Shown: in pieces, positions 10,705 through 22,474 of the stretch | Layout: the number at the start of each line of letters is the position of its first letter | How positions within the stretch are numbered: the stretch's first letter is position 1 | Assembly: GCA_021397845.1 (NCBI GenBank) | Contig: CM038039.1 | Span: forward strand, 6,007,731 to 6,071,730 | Reading direction: 5' to 3' | From: Areca catechu | Lineage: Eukaryota > Streptophyta > Magnoliopsida > Arecales > Arecaceae | Length of the DNA: 64,000 nt | The notes under the pieces: generated by a model | Databases searched by the model: none | What the model was told of the DNA's origin: nothing | Seen by the model: only the letters and a program-made list of their open reading frames with translations | Program-made: the position numbers and the translations under genes

Positions 10705-11007
10705 TGATGGGGGACAATAGGGGTAGGATCGTTGGTGAGCCTAGAAGTCACCAAGATTAGGATACTACTAGTTTTTTTTTGATTTTTTTTTATAGGGAGG
10801 TGGCGAAGGAATAATGGAGATGGAAGGCAAGAAAATTGAATACTCTATGGACTTGGGACTTATATTCACGGAGAGACCTCTCACCTCTAGGGCATCTCAC
10901 CTATCCCACTACATGCAGCCTAGGGCATTCCACCCAAATTATTACTTGGGGTCGTGAAGGAAAATTTCTAAGACCATAGAGGGGACTCAACAGGGAAGGG
11001 GATAACT

Positions 11008-11180
11008 AGGGCCTCACACCCCTTGATGCTTGAAAGCGAAGGAATAGGGTCTCACACCCCTCGACGCTCGAAAGCGAAGGAATAGGGTGTCACACCCCTC
11101 GATGCTCGAAAGCGAAGAAATAGGGTCTCATACCCCTCGATGCCCAAAGGCGAAGGAAAGATGGGCCTTACACCCACTCC
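11008..11180. repeat. 38-bp tandem repeats in LTR B
   Basis: Units at 11008, 11046, 11084 and 11122, plus a partial from 11161: one full unit more than LTR A. There are no unique spacers, so it is not a CRISPR-like array. Confidence 0.9.
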
Positions 11181-11252
11181 TTACGGAGGCAGAAAGAAGA
11201 ACCACTCTTCTCAAATCATCTTCATTATTCTCCTTAATACAAGAGGGGGTGC

Positions 11253-11262
11253 CTTTATATAG
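11253..11262 (-). promoter_or_regulatory. TATA box of LTR B
   Basis: CTATATAAAG on the minus strand, at the same place as in LTR A. Confidence 0.6.
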
Positions 11263-12245
11263 GCTTACAAAACTTAAGACCCAAGTAAGGATAAACATGA
11301 AATTTTCTAGGAATCCTAAACCCTCTCAAACTAATAATCCCAACAGACTTCAAACTAATAATCATAATCTAAAACAAACCTGAAACTAAAACAGCTTCAA
11401 ACTAATCAATATATTTAGATTAAAAAAAATTAAAATAAATAAAATATAATTCAAATGCATTAAGATCTGTGCTGAAAGAAGTTCGTATCAAGATTCGTGC
11501 TGAGTTGCTCTGAAATCTGTGTAGGCCTGAGAGCAAAAGACTTCCTGCTTTGAGAAGCATGTAGCTTTAAGATCCATGTAGGTTCTTCTCCTGTGATTGT
11601 GGAATAGAGGGAGGCGGCGGATGGGGGGAGGGGCGCTTGGGTTCGGGTGGTGCATCTGGCAGATCGGGCTGTGGGCGACTTCAGGCGGAAAGGAGGAAGC
11701 GGTCACGATCTGGGGCCTGAGGATGGCAATGGTGTAGGGCGGTCGGTGGCTATTCATCGGAGGGAGGTCTGGTAGGGCGTCGCATGTGGAGATGGGGCCT
11801 CGATCTGGGCGGAGAAGGGGGATGGTCTACCAGATCCGGCAAGGGCAGCATCCTTCGATGCGTAGCAAATTCTGATGATGGAGATGACGGCGAAGGTCAT
11901 CATGGCAAGGGGAGGCGGTCACCGTGGCAGCAAGGCGGTGGGACGGGCATCGGGCATCGGGCGTTGGCATCGATGGGAGGTGGACGGCGGCACGGGCGGG
12001 ATGACCGGCGGATAGTAGGTTGGGCGGCTCCGATTTTGCGGGTTGGGTGGCCAGTGTAGGGTGGTGGCAATGTTGATGGATCGTGTGTTGGCCGTGATGG
12101 CGAAAGAAGATGACAGGAATATCTCAGGGATAAGAAGGGAATAAAGTGGGAATAGTGGGGATAAGTGGAATAACTGGAAAAAATATAAAATAAAAAAATA
12201 TGGAAGAAAAAGAAAAAACCCGGATGGGTTTTGATGTCCCCATCA

Positions 12246-12659
12246 GTAGAGCTTAGGGTGTTCCAGGGATTCTAGGGTGATCATCCCCATTCCCATCTTC
12301 TTCTTTGCGGCCTTTTCTTTCTTTTTCTGCTTGTCCTTCGGGTAGAAGCATTTTTCTTTTTTATCTTTTTATTTGACCTGGCCTCCATGCTCTTGGAGGA
12401 TGTTTTTCGATGATGAGAGTCACTCGGTGAGTTATCCTTCGGGGGCACTAAGCTCCAACGGATCCCTCTATTAGGAGAATGAGTCTTCCAAGGGTCCTTC
12501 CGAAGACATAAGTCTAATGGTGGAACATTCTGGTGGAGAGAAAGCCTCTGCCAAGAGAGGAAGCTCAGAGACAACGGAGGGGACTCGATAGGGAAGGAAC
12601 CCCAGGCCAAAGAGGAGGCCCCTGTCCCTTGAAAGAAAGGTTAAGCGGGGACACTCTGA
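12246..12659. other. Unassigned stretch upstream of the antisense ORF
   Basis: This lies between LTR B and the start of the Transposase_28-like ORF. It has no convincing coding motif on either strand. By position it is probably 3' sequence of the minus-strand Tat element, upstream of its antisense ORF. The motif GGGACACTCTGATGCTCA near 12656-12673 faintly resembles LTR sequence of the same family near 44650. Confidence 0.4.
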
Positions 12660-13670
12660 TGCTCAACCAGACCTTTCATAGGGTTGATGTTCGAGGTCTC
12701 AAATGTGACTGAGGACAACATTGCTGGGTTCCGGGAGATATATAGGATCCCAAACAAGTTTCATCTCCATGCACTAAGATAAAAGGATCAAGTTGCCTCC
12801 GATTTGGCTAGCTGCCTTGCTATATATGAGGTAGACCTTTATATTGGCCTCTGCTTTCATTTGCACCCATTGATTTCGGGACTGTTGCATCAGTACAACA
12901 TCGTACCCATGCAACTCGGCCTGAATTTCTTTTGAGTATTGGCCAGCTTTGTGATTCTCTGTCATTTCCATGATATCCACCCCTAATTATTATTATTCAG
13001 GGCCCTTTTCAAATTAAATAAACTTCCTGGATCGAAGGGCCCTTAACTATTATTATTCATAAAACTCCCCACTTCTATTCACCATTGGAAGACCCAATTT
13101 TTCTTTGTTTCATCCAACCAACATAGGGGATTCCGAACAACTTAGGGAGAGCCAGATACCTCTTCCAATCAAAATGATCGGGTGATCGATTATGACAAGG
13201 AGGATTTCAAATTGCTTTATGATACAAAAGTTCCTCCATTAAAGGAGCTCTTGATTGAGCAATATTTATATGATGCCGAGTTGAGTCCGATCAATTCTCT
13301 CGGTAAGATTTATGAGTTTTTCATTGGATTCTTACTTGAATCGGGCACAGACTTTTGTCTCAATATAGCTATGAGGTAGGTGCCAAACGACACGATCTGG
13401 GAGGCCACACTAAAGAGGTATGCTCCCAAGGGTGGCAAGAAGAAGAAGGTTGTTAGCAAGAGGCCAAAGATTTTGGGGCCCCTGTGACAACGATGGGTTG
13501 GTCACCCCTGAGTCACTGTCATTTTCCTAAGGGGTGCCGATCTCAGTGATAATGAGGTCGAGGTCATACCGGTCCCCTCTACCATCTCACCCCCCTCGGC
13601 CATTGTCCCAACATCCCAAGTGGCTACGATAGTGATGTCTAGCTTGGCCCTCCATTTGGCATGCTGGGAA
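12660..13670 (+). pseudogene. Antisense ORF of the minus-strand Tat element, part 1 (Transposase_28-like)
   Basis: The plus strand encodes a broken match to Transposase_28 (PF04195, 'gypsy type transposon'): GFREIYRIPNKFHLHA near 12730, then SDLASCLAIYEVDLYIGLCF, HLHPLISGLLHQYNIVPMQL and ASFVILCHFH, in family order, with stops at several points (one after LHALR). A second part from 13182 (DYDKEDFKLLYDTKV, PLKELLIEQYLYDAELSPIN, EFFIGFLLE) continues toward 13490. In Tat-lineage elements such an ORF lies 3' of integrase in the opposite orientation (established), which fits the minus-strand pol at 39-43 kb. Copia-1 interrupts it at 13670. Its role in the element is unknown. Confidence 0.68.
13666..13670. 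repeat. Target-site duplication GGGAA, left copy (Copia-1)
   Basis: GGGAA immediately before the first base of the Copia-1 5' LTR; the identical pentamer follows the 3' LTR at 35592. Confidence 0.9.
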
Positions 13671-15991
13671 TGTTGGGAATTATGTCCCAAAGCCAATCAT
13701 CTAGGCTGTAGATGGTTGTGCAATTAATGTATATGCATGAATTATTGAATTGAATAAAAGGTTTATTCTAGTTGTTCATCACATATCATCTTCCTAATTA
13801 AACTCTTGAGCGATGATGTCCTTTGAGCTACCCTATATGCGATGTAGAGAGGATACATCGTGTAGTTCATAAACTGGTTTGCGATCAAAGGATACGCTAT
13901 TTAGGATGATGATATATCGAGAGTAGATCGTTGATGTCATGTCTATTGGTTGTCCTCTTAACCAAGGAGATGGAGATGCTAGTATGACATCAGGTGTTGT
14001 GTTTGATACTTCACTGAACATGACTCTCATACGGGATTCTCTTTCTATCGAAGATGAGTCTTGCATTAGAATATGAACATGAGTTATTCCTTTAACTTGA
14101 GATCACTATGGTAGCTTGCAAGCAACTCACTATACTTAGGTGCCAGACTACCCAGATTTCTAATCCGGTGGCGGAAGGTTACTGGGTACAGTCAAGTACT
14201 TGTGTAGCGGTAGTAGGATCGAGATAGGATTGATCTTTCCAAATGGTTTGGATTGAATGCTTAGTATGCCTTAATTGAGAAAGATCTTGACCAGGGCATT
14301 CCTTATAAGGGGTTACAAGGATTCTTTGTTTGAGACATATTGAGATGGATTGATTAGGGTTGGGCAGTTTAACCCCATGCCATCCAGAGCATCAGGATGA
14401 TCAAAAAATAAGTTCAGTGATATTCCATATTCGATAGGTTCAGATTGCTCTGCAATTTTTCAATCTATATGGACACCGGGTGTCATTGCTAGATGGCGAC
14501 TTTGGCTGGTACTGGAAATGTTCCCATGTTACTGTATAGTATTTGAACCAGAGGAGTCACACACATAAGGGGCTTAAGTAACTAATCAGCAAATCGATTT
14601 GGACCTAATTGTAATTGTTACAATTAAAAGATGACCTGATTAATTATGGATTAATTATTAATTAAATTAAATCAGATTTAATTTAATTTTAATTAATCCA
14701 AATTATGTTAGGATCAATAGTCTTTTCAAAATTGGTTCGATTGGATTTAAAATCTGGCTTTTGATTTGAGTGTCAAATCAATTTTAAATCGAACCATGAG
14801 TCAGAGCCTAGTTGGACTGGGACTCTCTCCCCTCACGGCACATGGCACTCCCCCTCTCTCCTTCCACATGCTGCATGATGTAAGCATGATATAAGCATGG
14901 ATGATGTGTGCATGATGTAAGCATGGATGATGTTTGCATGATGTAAACGTGGATGATGTTTGCATGATGTAAGCATGGATGATGTTTGCATGATGTAAGC
15001 ATGGATGATGTTTGCATGATATAAGAATGGATGATGTAAGTGATGACATAAGCAAAGACTTCTTAAGTCTTCTAAGTCTCCTCCCCATTTGACTTGGTAA
15101 TCCCTTATTAAATTGTTATAATCACCAAGGTTGGTGACTTGGAATGGGGAATTAACCTCATTAGAGGGATTAGAGGAGAATAAAGCTTTCATGATAGTGT
15201 GAAAGCATTTAAAGAGAGAAGGTTTATCTTCTCTTCTTTAAATGTTTTAACACTCACCAACCCTTATGCCATAATTGAGGTGATGCCTATATAAGGAAGG
15301 GGAGGGGTGTGGCCGGCCAAGAGAAGAGGGCTTGGAGAGTGCTTGGGTGAGTGAAGAGAAGGGGAGAATGGGAGAAAATATTTGGGTGGTTTCTTTCCAA
15401 ATAGTTTCTTCTTCTTCTTATTCATTCCTCCTCCATCTCTTATATTTCTTCCAAGTGTTGAGAGCTAATTTAGATAAGAGGAAGGAGAGGAAGGAAGGTC
15501 CTTGATCTTGCAAAAACAAGTTTGCAAGATAGAAGCCAGTACCCGATCCAGGTGTCGGTCGGGTGATCTTTCGAAATAAGCTCGAGTTGCTAAAAGAGGA
15601 GGGGGTTGCAAGGATCTAGCAGTCTAGTGTCCCCTACGACTCAGCTATGACGAGCCTTATGTGAATACCAGCAGAGGCAATACACATGTGCTGCTTGCAT
15701 AGCAGGAGGCCCTTCCACAGGTTCGAGCTGCCGTTGGGATCGCGACAGGCAGCCCGGGCATCTTATTGTAGACTTTGGTGAAAGGTATGTTTTAAATTAT
15801 GTATGACATAATTATTGCATGATTTCATATTTATATTACTTCAGATGCATCTAGATCCTGGTAGGGGCATGTGTTAATTAGATTAACATTTATAGATAAA
15901 ACTGTTTTATTGCTTTCCGCTGCTGCATGTATTTAGAAAAAAAATTAAAATATATGTATCGCCCCTTACTGGTAGGAAAGGTTTCCCTACA
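13671..15991 (+). mobile_element. Copia-1 5' LTR (2321 bp)
   Basis: Begins TGTTGGGAATTATGTCCC and ends GGTTTCCCTACA just before the primer-binding site. It contains a 26-bp minisatellite, a TATA box at 15289-15297 (TATATAAGG) and the pyrimidine-rich stretch near 15396-15450. It aligns end to end with 33300-35591. Confidence 0.93.
14905..15034. repeat. 26-bp minisatellite, five units (5' LTR)
   Basis: Unit TGTTTGCATGATGTAAGCAT plus GGATGA, repeated five times, with a degenerate half unit upstream. The matching stretch in the 3' LTR has four units. Confidence 0.92.
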
Positions 15992-15992
15992 A

Positions 15993-16004
15993 TGGTATCA
16001 GAGC
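15993..16004 (+). other. Copia-1 primer-binding site
   Basis: TGGTATCAGAGC, complementary to the 3' end of initiator-Met tRNA, one base after the LTR end. Confidence 0.93.
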
Positions 16005-16908
16005 ATCCAGATTGTGGATGCATCTAGTTTAATATTTTCATGAAATCAGTTTGATTTCCTTCACGTAGTACTCGGATTAAGGTGGATTCGCCATGGCCGT
16101 CCGGTCATAGGAGAGAAGCATGGTTTAAAGACCATCTCTTTTCATTCCAAGGGGTTCTCCTATGGCATGTAGGGGTGCCGCTATGTCATGACCTTATGAA
16201 GAAGAAAGTGAGGAATTTAAAGGATTAAAATTATTTTAATCTAAGATCATAACTATGTTTAGATAAGATCTAAAAGAAGTTTGATCTAAAAAATTTGAAA
16301 AGTTTAAATGGTAATTATGAAATTATTTCATATAATATTGAAAATGTTTCAAATAATGAATACACTTAATTGAGAATTAAGATGCAAAATTAAGATTTAG
16401 GATATGATTCTGATCTTAAGACATGATTCATAAATCATGGGTTGAATGGGTTAGCTATAATTGGATCCTTAAATAGGTTAGACCTAGGTTTAGATGAATG
16501 GATTAAATAGAGAAAAGACTAATCAAAAGTTGAATTAGGTCTCTCCTCTATAGATCTCTCTAATAGTTAGTTTGATCAGTCCATACATTTAAATGGACTT
16601 GATTCATGGCTTCGTGGTGAGCCTGATTCTTTAAGTTAGTCTAATTAAGTCTGGTAAACCACTTGGTGTCTGAGATAAGTTTGACAGTTGTGATCAAGGT
16701 TTTTTGGGGCTAACTCTTACCTGGCCAACTCATGGTTGGTGTCTAAGGCAAGAGGCTTACCTAGCATAACCCATCCCTTGATCTTACTTACCTAGCTAAT
16801 GTGGTGAATCAGATTAAATTAGACTATTTATTGATTCGAGTTGATCCATGTCAACTAAGGTTAATTAGTCTGACTGGTTTATAGGTACCGATGGATCAAG
16901 TTGATCTA
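16005..16908 (+). other. Copia-1 leader, left part
   Basis: Non-coding internal sequence with no ORF of note. It is interrupted by Copia-2 at 16913/16914 and resumes at 22475. Confidence 0.75.
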
Positions 16909-16913
16909 GAAAC
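16909..16913. repeat. Target-site duplication GAAAC, left copy (Copia-2)
   Basis: GAAAC directly before the Copia-2 5' end; repeated exactly at 22470-22474. Confidence 0.85.
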
Positions 16914-17781
16914 TATTGGAAATATGTCCTAAAGCCAATCATCTAGGCTGTAGACGGTTGTGCTATCTTGTAATTGTATATAATTTTTAATGAATAAAAG
17001 TTATTCTTTTTGGCTGTTCATCATATTTGCATTTTTTGAAATGAACTCTTGTATGATGGAGTCCTTGGAACTACATTGTTTGATATAGAGAGGATATATC
17101 AAGTAGTTCTTAAACTGATTCATAACCAAATGATACATTGTTATAGGACGACAATATATCAAGTGTAGGTTGTTGTATGTCACATTTGTTGGTTGTCCTC
17201 TTAACCAAGGAGTGTGGACACTGCTGTGACATCAAGTGAAAATATGTGATATCTCACTGAACGTGACCTTCTATAGAGATCCCTTCGGCCAAAGGGTTGC
17301 TCGTGAAGGGATATGGGTATATGTGTCCCTCAGACCTAAGATCATCATGGTAGCTTGCAAGCAACTCACCATACTTTGGTACCGGACTACCTGGATTTCT
17401 AATCTAGTAATGAAAGGTTTCTGGGTGCAGTCAAGTACTTGTGGAGCGGTGGTGGATCAAGATGGAATTGACCCCTCCAAATAGTTTGGAGTGAATGGCT
17501 CATTGTGTCTCAATTTAGTAAATCCTTGGCCAGGGTAGTTTTTATAAGGAGTCACAGAACTTGTAAAGTTGAGACACGAACTAGATAAACCAAATTAGGG
17601 TTGGTAGTCGAACCCTAGATCATCCTGAGCATTATGAGGTCAAAGGGATGAATTATAGGATAACAATATGCCAGAGGTTTTAGAGAGGTACTCTGTATCT
17701 TCGACCTATCCGGATGTCAGGTATCATTGCTAGATAAGGACTTTGACTGGTACTAGAAGTGTTCCAGTGCTACCGGCTAAT
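16914..17781 (+). mobile_element. Copia-2 5' LTR, truncated (868 bp)
   Basis: Starts TATTGGAAATATGTCC and matches the 3' LTR (20497 onward) until GTTCCAGTGCTACCGGCT. The 3' LTR then continues with TTAGTGTTTGAACC, while this copy jumps to internal coding sequence. Confidence 0.88.
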
Positions 17782-20496
17782 GTAATATACATGTCTAGCA
17801 AATATCCTAGGATAGATAATGTCAGTGATGAATACCTATGGCATGGTAGGCTAGGTCATATTAACAAGAGCAGGATAAATAGGTTGAAGTGAGAGGGTCT
17901 CCTTGACTTTAGTGAAAGTGGTTCACTTTCAACCTGTGAGTCATGTCTTTTTGGAAAGATGACAAAGTCACCTTTTACTAGACAAGGTGAACGGGTCAAA
18001 GAAATTCTAAGGCTGGTACATACTAATGTATGCGGATCCATGAATATTAGTGCTAGAGGAGGGTACAGTTATTTCATTACATTTATAGATGACCTTTCAA
18101 AGTATGATTATGTCTACTTGATGAGACATAAATCTGAATTGTTTGAAATATTCAAACGATATCATAATTAAGTAGAAAGATAAATTGGAAAATATCTCAA
18201 AACCCTTCAATCAAATTGAGGTGGTGAATATCTTTCCGGGGAGTTTCTGACATATCTCAAGGAGAATGAGATTCTCTCTCAGTGGACACCTCCATGGACA
18301 CCTCAATTAAATGGAGTATCTGAAAGGAGGAATCGAACCCTGTTAGACATGGTTTGGTCCATGATGGGCTTTGCTTCTCTATCATTGTCCTTTTGGAGAT
18401 ATGCTCTGGAATCAGCCTGTTACCTTTTAAATAGGGCTCCGAGTAAATCCATTAATAAATCTCCGTATGAGATATGGACTGGACGTAAGCCAACACTCTC
18501 ACACCTTCGTGTCTAGGATTTCCCTCCTTATATAAAACATTTGAGAATGGATAAGCTTGGACCTAGGTCTGATCGGTGCCTATTTGTTAGGTATCCAAAA
18601 GAGTCTAAGGGATATTACTTCTACTTGGCTGAGGAACAAAAGTTGTTCGTCAGTTTTAGGGCTATCTTTTTGGAAAAGGAATTCCTTGGTGAAGGAACTA
18701 TAGTCGCTAAGATTGAACTTAGTAAAGTTCAACAAGTAGAAGAACCGACACACTTAAGGGACAACATAAAATCAATTGTGATAAGATCACACCCAGAGCC
18801 CACACAGGAATCATTAAGGAGATCCGGTAGGGTACCGAGTCGACCAGACAGATACTACAGTTTTTTGATCCGGGATGGTGATCCTATTGAACTTGATGAG
18901 AATAATATGAATCCGATCACTTATATGGATGTGATGCAGAGGTCCGACTCTAAGAAATGGTTAGGAGCCATGCAATCCAAAATAGAATCCATGGAACTCA
19001 ACAATGATGGACATTGGTTGATTCGCCTGAAGGGATAAAATCCATTGGGTGCAAATGGATTTTCAAGAGGAAAATGGGCGTAGACGGGCAGGTGGAGACC
19101 TATAAAGCCCATCTGGTTGCCAAAGGATATCATCAACGTTATGGTATTGACTATGACGAGACGTTCTCTCCCATGGCAATGCTCAAGTCCATTCGGATCA
19201 TGCTTGCTTAGTGGCATACTTTGACTATGAAATCTAGCAAATGGATGTCCGAACAGCTTTCCTAAATGGTGAGCTGGAAGAGGAAGTGCATATGATACAA
19301 CCTAAAGGGTTCACATCTACAGACGAGTCAAAGGTGTGCAAGCTTCAAAAGTCCATCTATGGACTGAAGCAAGCATCAAGGAGTTGGAATATGCGATTTG
19401 ATAAGTGTATCATATCGTATGGCTTTGTTAGAAACAGAGAAGAACCTTATATTTACAAATAGACTAATGGTTCTGTGATTGTGTTCCTTGTATTGTATGT
19501 GGATGACATTTTCTAAATCGGGAATGACATTCCAGCACTACAAGGAATAAATGTTTGGTTGTCATCTCAATTTTCTATGAAGGACTTGGATGAAGCCTCT
19601 TACATACTGGGTATGAAGATATATAGAGATAGATCTAAGAGGCTTCTGGGACTGTCCTAGTCTATGTAAATCGATACTGTGTTGAAGCAGTTCAACATAA
19701 AAAAATTCCAAGAAAGGGTATCTCCTGATAGGTATTGGAATTGCTCTCTCCAAGAAGGATTGTGCGACAACTCCTGAGAAGAGAGAGCATATAAGTAGAA
19801 TCCCACATGCTTTGGTAGTGGGTTCTATCATGTATGCTATGACATGTACTAGACCAGACATGGCATACTCATTAGGTGTAGTGAGAAGATACCAGTCTAA
19901 CCCAGGTGAAGCTCATTAAAAGGTGGTAAAAACCATCCTTAAGTATTTGAAAAATAATAAGAACCAATGGCTGATTTTTGGAGAACCTGACTTAAAACTT
20001 GTGGGGCATACTGACTCCAGTTTCCAGTCAAATAAGGATGATAGCAAGAGTGTGTTAGGATTTATCTTTATCCTAAATGGAGGAGTGATATGCTGAAAAA
20101 GTTCCAAGCAGCCTACTGTGGTGGACTCAGTATGCGAAGTAGAATACATTGCAATATTAGATGCAGCGAAGGAAGCTATATAGTTGCGGAAGTTCCTTGG
20201 TGAGCTGGGAGTGGCACCTTTCCTAGATGGTCCTGTTTTGGTGTATTGTGACAGTACTGGAGCCATTGCTCAAGCCAAAGAGCCAAAGTCTCATCACCGC
20301 ACAAAGCACATTCTACGGCGCTATCACCTTGTATGAGAGATAATGGAACGAGATGACATTGACTTTCAGAAGATCGATGGAAAGGAAAACCTGGCTGACC
20401 CCTTCACTAAAGCTATTGGACTTCAAGAGTTCGACAATTGTAAATGAAAAATGGGAATGAGATTCTGTACCGATTGGCTTTAGTCTAAGTGGGAGT
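17782..20496 (+). pseudogene. pol: Copia-2 integrase, RT and RNase H remnants
   Basis: Domains in order: pre-integrase zinc region at 17790-17950 (LWHGRLGHINKSRINRL frame, with RLGHI); integrase core at 17980-18540 (GSMNISARGGYSYFITFIDD, WTPPWTPQLNGVSERRNRTL); RT at 18900-19700 (CKWIFKRKMGVDGQVETYKA, YDETFSPMAMLKSIRIMLA, MDVRTAFLNGELEEEV, SIYGLKQASRSWNM, LYVDDIF then a stop); RNase H at 19880-20450, ending with LADPFTKAI. Stops and frameshifts occur throughout, for example TAG after ILA near 19209 and TAA after YVDDIF. There is no gag or protease. The purine tract GTCTAAGTGGGAGT leads into the 3' LTR. Confidence 0.9.
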
Positions 20497-22469
20497 TGTT
20501 GAGAATTGTATCCCAAAGCTAATCATCTACGCTGTAGACGGTTGTGTTATCTTGTAACTGTATATAATTTTTAATGAATAAAAATTATTCTTTTTGGCTA
20601 TTCATCGTATTTGCATTTTTTTGAAATGAACTTTTGTATGATGGAGTCCTTGGAAGTACATTGTTTGATATAGAGAGGATATATCAAGTAGTTCTTAAAC
20701 TGGTTCACAACCAAATGATACATTATTATAAGATGATAATATATCAAGTGTAGATTGTTGTATGTCACATTTGTTGGTTGTCCTCTTAACCAAGGAGTGT
20801 GGAGATATTGCTGTGACATGCAAGTGAAATGTGTGACATCTCACTGAATGTGACCTTCTGCGGAGCTCCCTTCTGCCAAGGGTTGCTTGCGAAGGGATAT
20901 GGGTATATGTGTCCCTCATACCTGGATCACCATGGTAGCTTGCAAGCAACTCACCATACTTTGGTACTGGACTACCTGGATTTCTAATCCAGTGATGGAA
21001 AGTTTCTGGATGCAGTCAAGTACTTATGGAGCGGTGATGGATCAAGATGGAATTGACCCCTCCAAATAGTTTGGAGTGAATGTCTCATTGTGTCTCAATT
21101 TAGCAAATCCTTGGCCAGGTAGTTCTTGTGAGGAGTCATAGAACTTGTAAAGTTGAGACACGATCTGGATAAACCAAATTAGGGTTGGCAGTCGAATCCT
21201 AGGTTATCCTGAGCATTATGAGGTCAAAGGGATGAATTATGCCGTAACCATATGCCAGAGGTTCTATAGAGGTGCTCTGCATCTTCAACCTATCAGGACG
21301 TCGGGTATCATTACTAGATGAGGACTTTGACTGGTACTGGAAGTGTTCCAGTGCTACTGGCTTAGTGTTTGAACCTATAGGGTTACACACCATAGGGATT
21401 TCTATCTAATCTTAAGGCTGATCGATAATTAAGAATATTTGTAGTCATGGCGATTAATGTGATTGACCATGTGTCAACACTTGAGGGGTCAATACTTGGC
21501 TGTGACAAGAAGAATTTTCGGAAGACTTTTATGGACGAGCCGACTCGATCCCTGCTCGAGTCGACTTGTTCTGCGTTCTGATCGAGCCAACTCGACCCCT
21601 ACTCGAGCTGACTCGAATGAATAGTCTGACTGTTCTCTGTCCTGGACGAGCCGACTCGAACCTGCTCGAGTCGATTTGTCTCTGCTCGACCATAAATCCC
21701 TGAACGATATTTTTGGGACATTTTTGGAAGGTTTTGACCTAGTTTGAATTTCGAATTCAAGCTGTTTTGGCTCCAAACTTTCATGGAATGATTGTCATTC
21801 CTTCCTAATATGGTTTGAGTCAATATGGTATGCTCCTTAACCTTCTCCCCCAATCACTCCTCCTTCCTCTTTCTCCCTCTCTTGGTTGCCTTTATAAATA
21901 AGTGTTATTTTAGGGCTACTGTGAGAGGGAAGCTTTTGATTTTGTCTCTGAATCTCATTGCTGCTGAGATTCTGAGAGGGAAGAAAAGGGTTGAGAGGAC
22001 TTGGGCATTGGATATGTGGACTCCTGGTACTCAAGCTAGGCCATGGGAGGAGAGCTAGTTGGAAGGGTTCCATCTCTCATCCTCGTCTTCTAGGAAGAAG
22101 AAGATCAGCCTAAAAGATCCCAAGTAGCTAGCACTCTGAGGGAGTTGATCACAGTCGAGCCTAGGTGTGGATTACCTGTAGAGGCCAGACACGTATGTGG
22201 CTCAAGAGCATTGTCCTTGGAGCACCGCCACTGTATCCATCAAAGATATAACAGTAAGGTACTTTTATATCCTCGCTCTTCTCTTGCTTTGATGTTTATA
22301 TTGCGTGCTATTTTATTATACTACATCCTATTGCAGGCATATTGGTAGATCATTTAGATCGATCTACCAAGCCTTCCGCTGTGTATATTTTAAAATTATT
22401 TTAAAATGCATCTTTTTCTGCCTTGCTTTTGCATATTGTATGCATGGTGTTGGTGTTATTTCACCTTCA
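20497..22469 (+). mobile_element. Copia-2 3' LTR (1973 bp)
   Basis: Starts TGTTGAGAATTGTATCCC after a purine tract and ends ATTTCACCTTCA, followed by GAAAC. TATA box TATAAATA is near 21893. An internal set of CTCGAG-rich repeats is at 21534-21690. Confidence 0.88.
21534..21690. repeat. GAGCCGACTCGA / CTGCTCGAGTCGA repeats in the Copia-2 LTR
   Basis: Three diverged copies start near 21534, 21581 and 21644, each made of GA(C/T)CGAGCC(G/A)ACTCGA followed by CTCGAG and GACT. The units are partly self-complementary. Confidence 0.75.
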
Positions 22470-22474
22470 GAAAC
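22470..22474. repeat. Target-site duplication GAAAC, right copy (Copia-2)
   Basis: Exact match to 16909-16913. Confidence 0.85.

Larger units (their letters stand above)
8991..12245 (-). mobile_element. SIRE-like LTR / leader tandem array
   Basis: Reading the minus strand 5' to 3': LTR B (12245-10705), a 97-bp leader with primer-binding site, LTR A (10607-9122), a 98-bp leader with primer-binding site, then 33 bp of LTR start fused to gag. This is the product of recombination between LTRs or of tandem duplication, not a normal two-LTR element. Flanking base GTAGA after 12245 has no visible partner, so no target-site duplication can be assigned. Confidence 0.8.
10705..12245 (-). mobile_element. 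LTR B (1541 bp)
   Basis: Starts TGATGGGGGACA at 10705 and ends GTCCCCATCA at 12245, giving TG...CA termini on both strands. It is about 55 bp longer than LTR A, mostly because of one extra 38-bp unit. Confidence 0.82.
16914..22469 (+). mobile_element. Copia-2: deleted Copia element nested in the Copia-1 leader
   Basis: A relative of Copia-1, since LTR starts and RT blocks are similar. It has a truncated 5' LTR, no primer-binding site, gag or protease, but retains integrase, RT, RNase H and a full 3' LTR, flanked by GAAAC. The deletion removed the segment from inside the 5' LTR to the integrase N-terminus. The first bases are TA instead of TG. Confidence 0.9.

Noticed and set aside
9425..11180. 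CRISPR-like appearance of the 38-bp repeats
   Set aside because: Units are head to tail with no unique spacers and occur in both sister LTRs; a plant minisatellite.
14801..15192. Three overlapping minus-strand ORFs with His/Ile/Met-rich repeats (also at 34429-34794)
   Set aside because: They are translations of the 26-bp minisatellite in the Copia-1 LTRs, open only because the repeat lacks stops.
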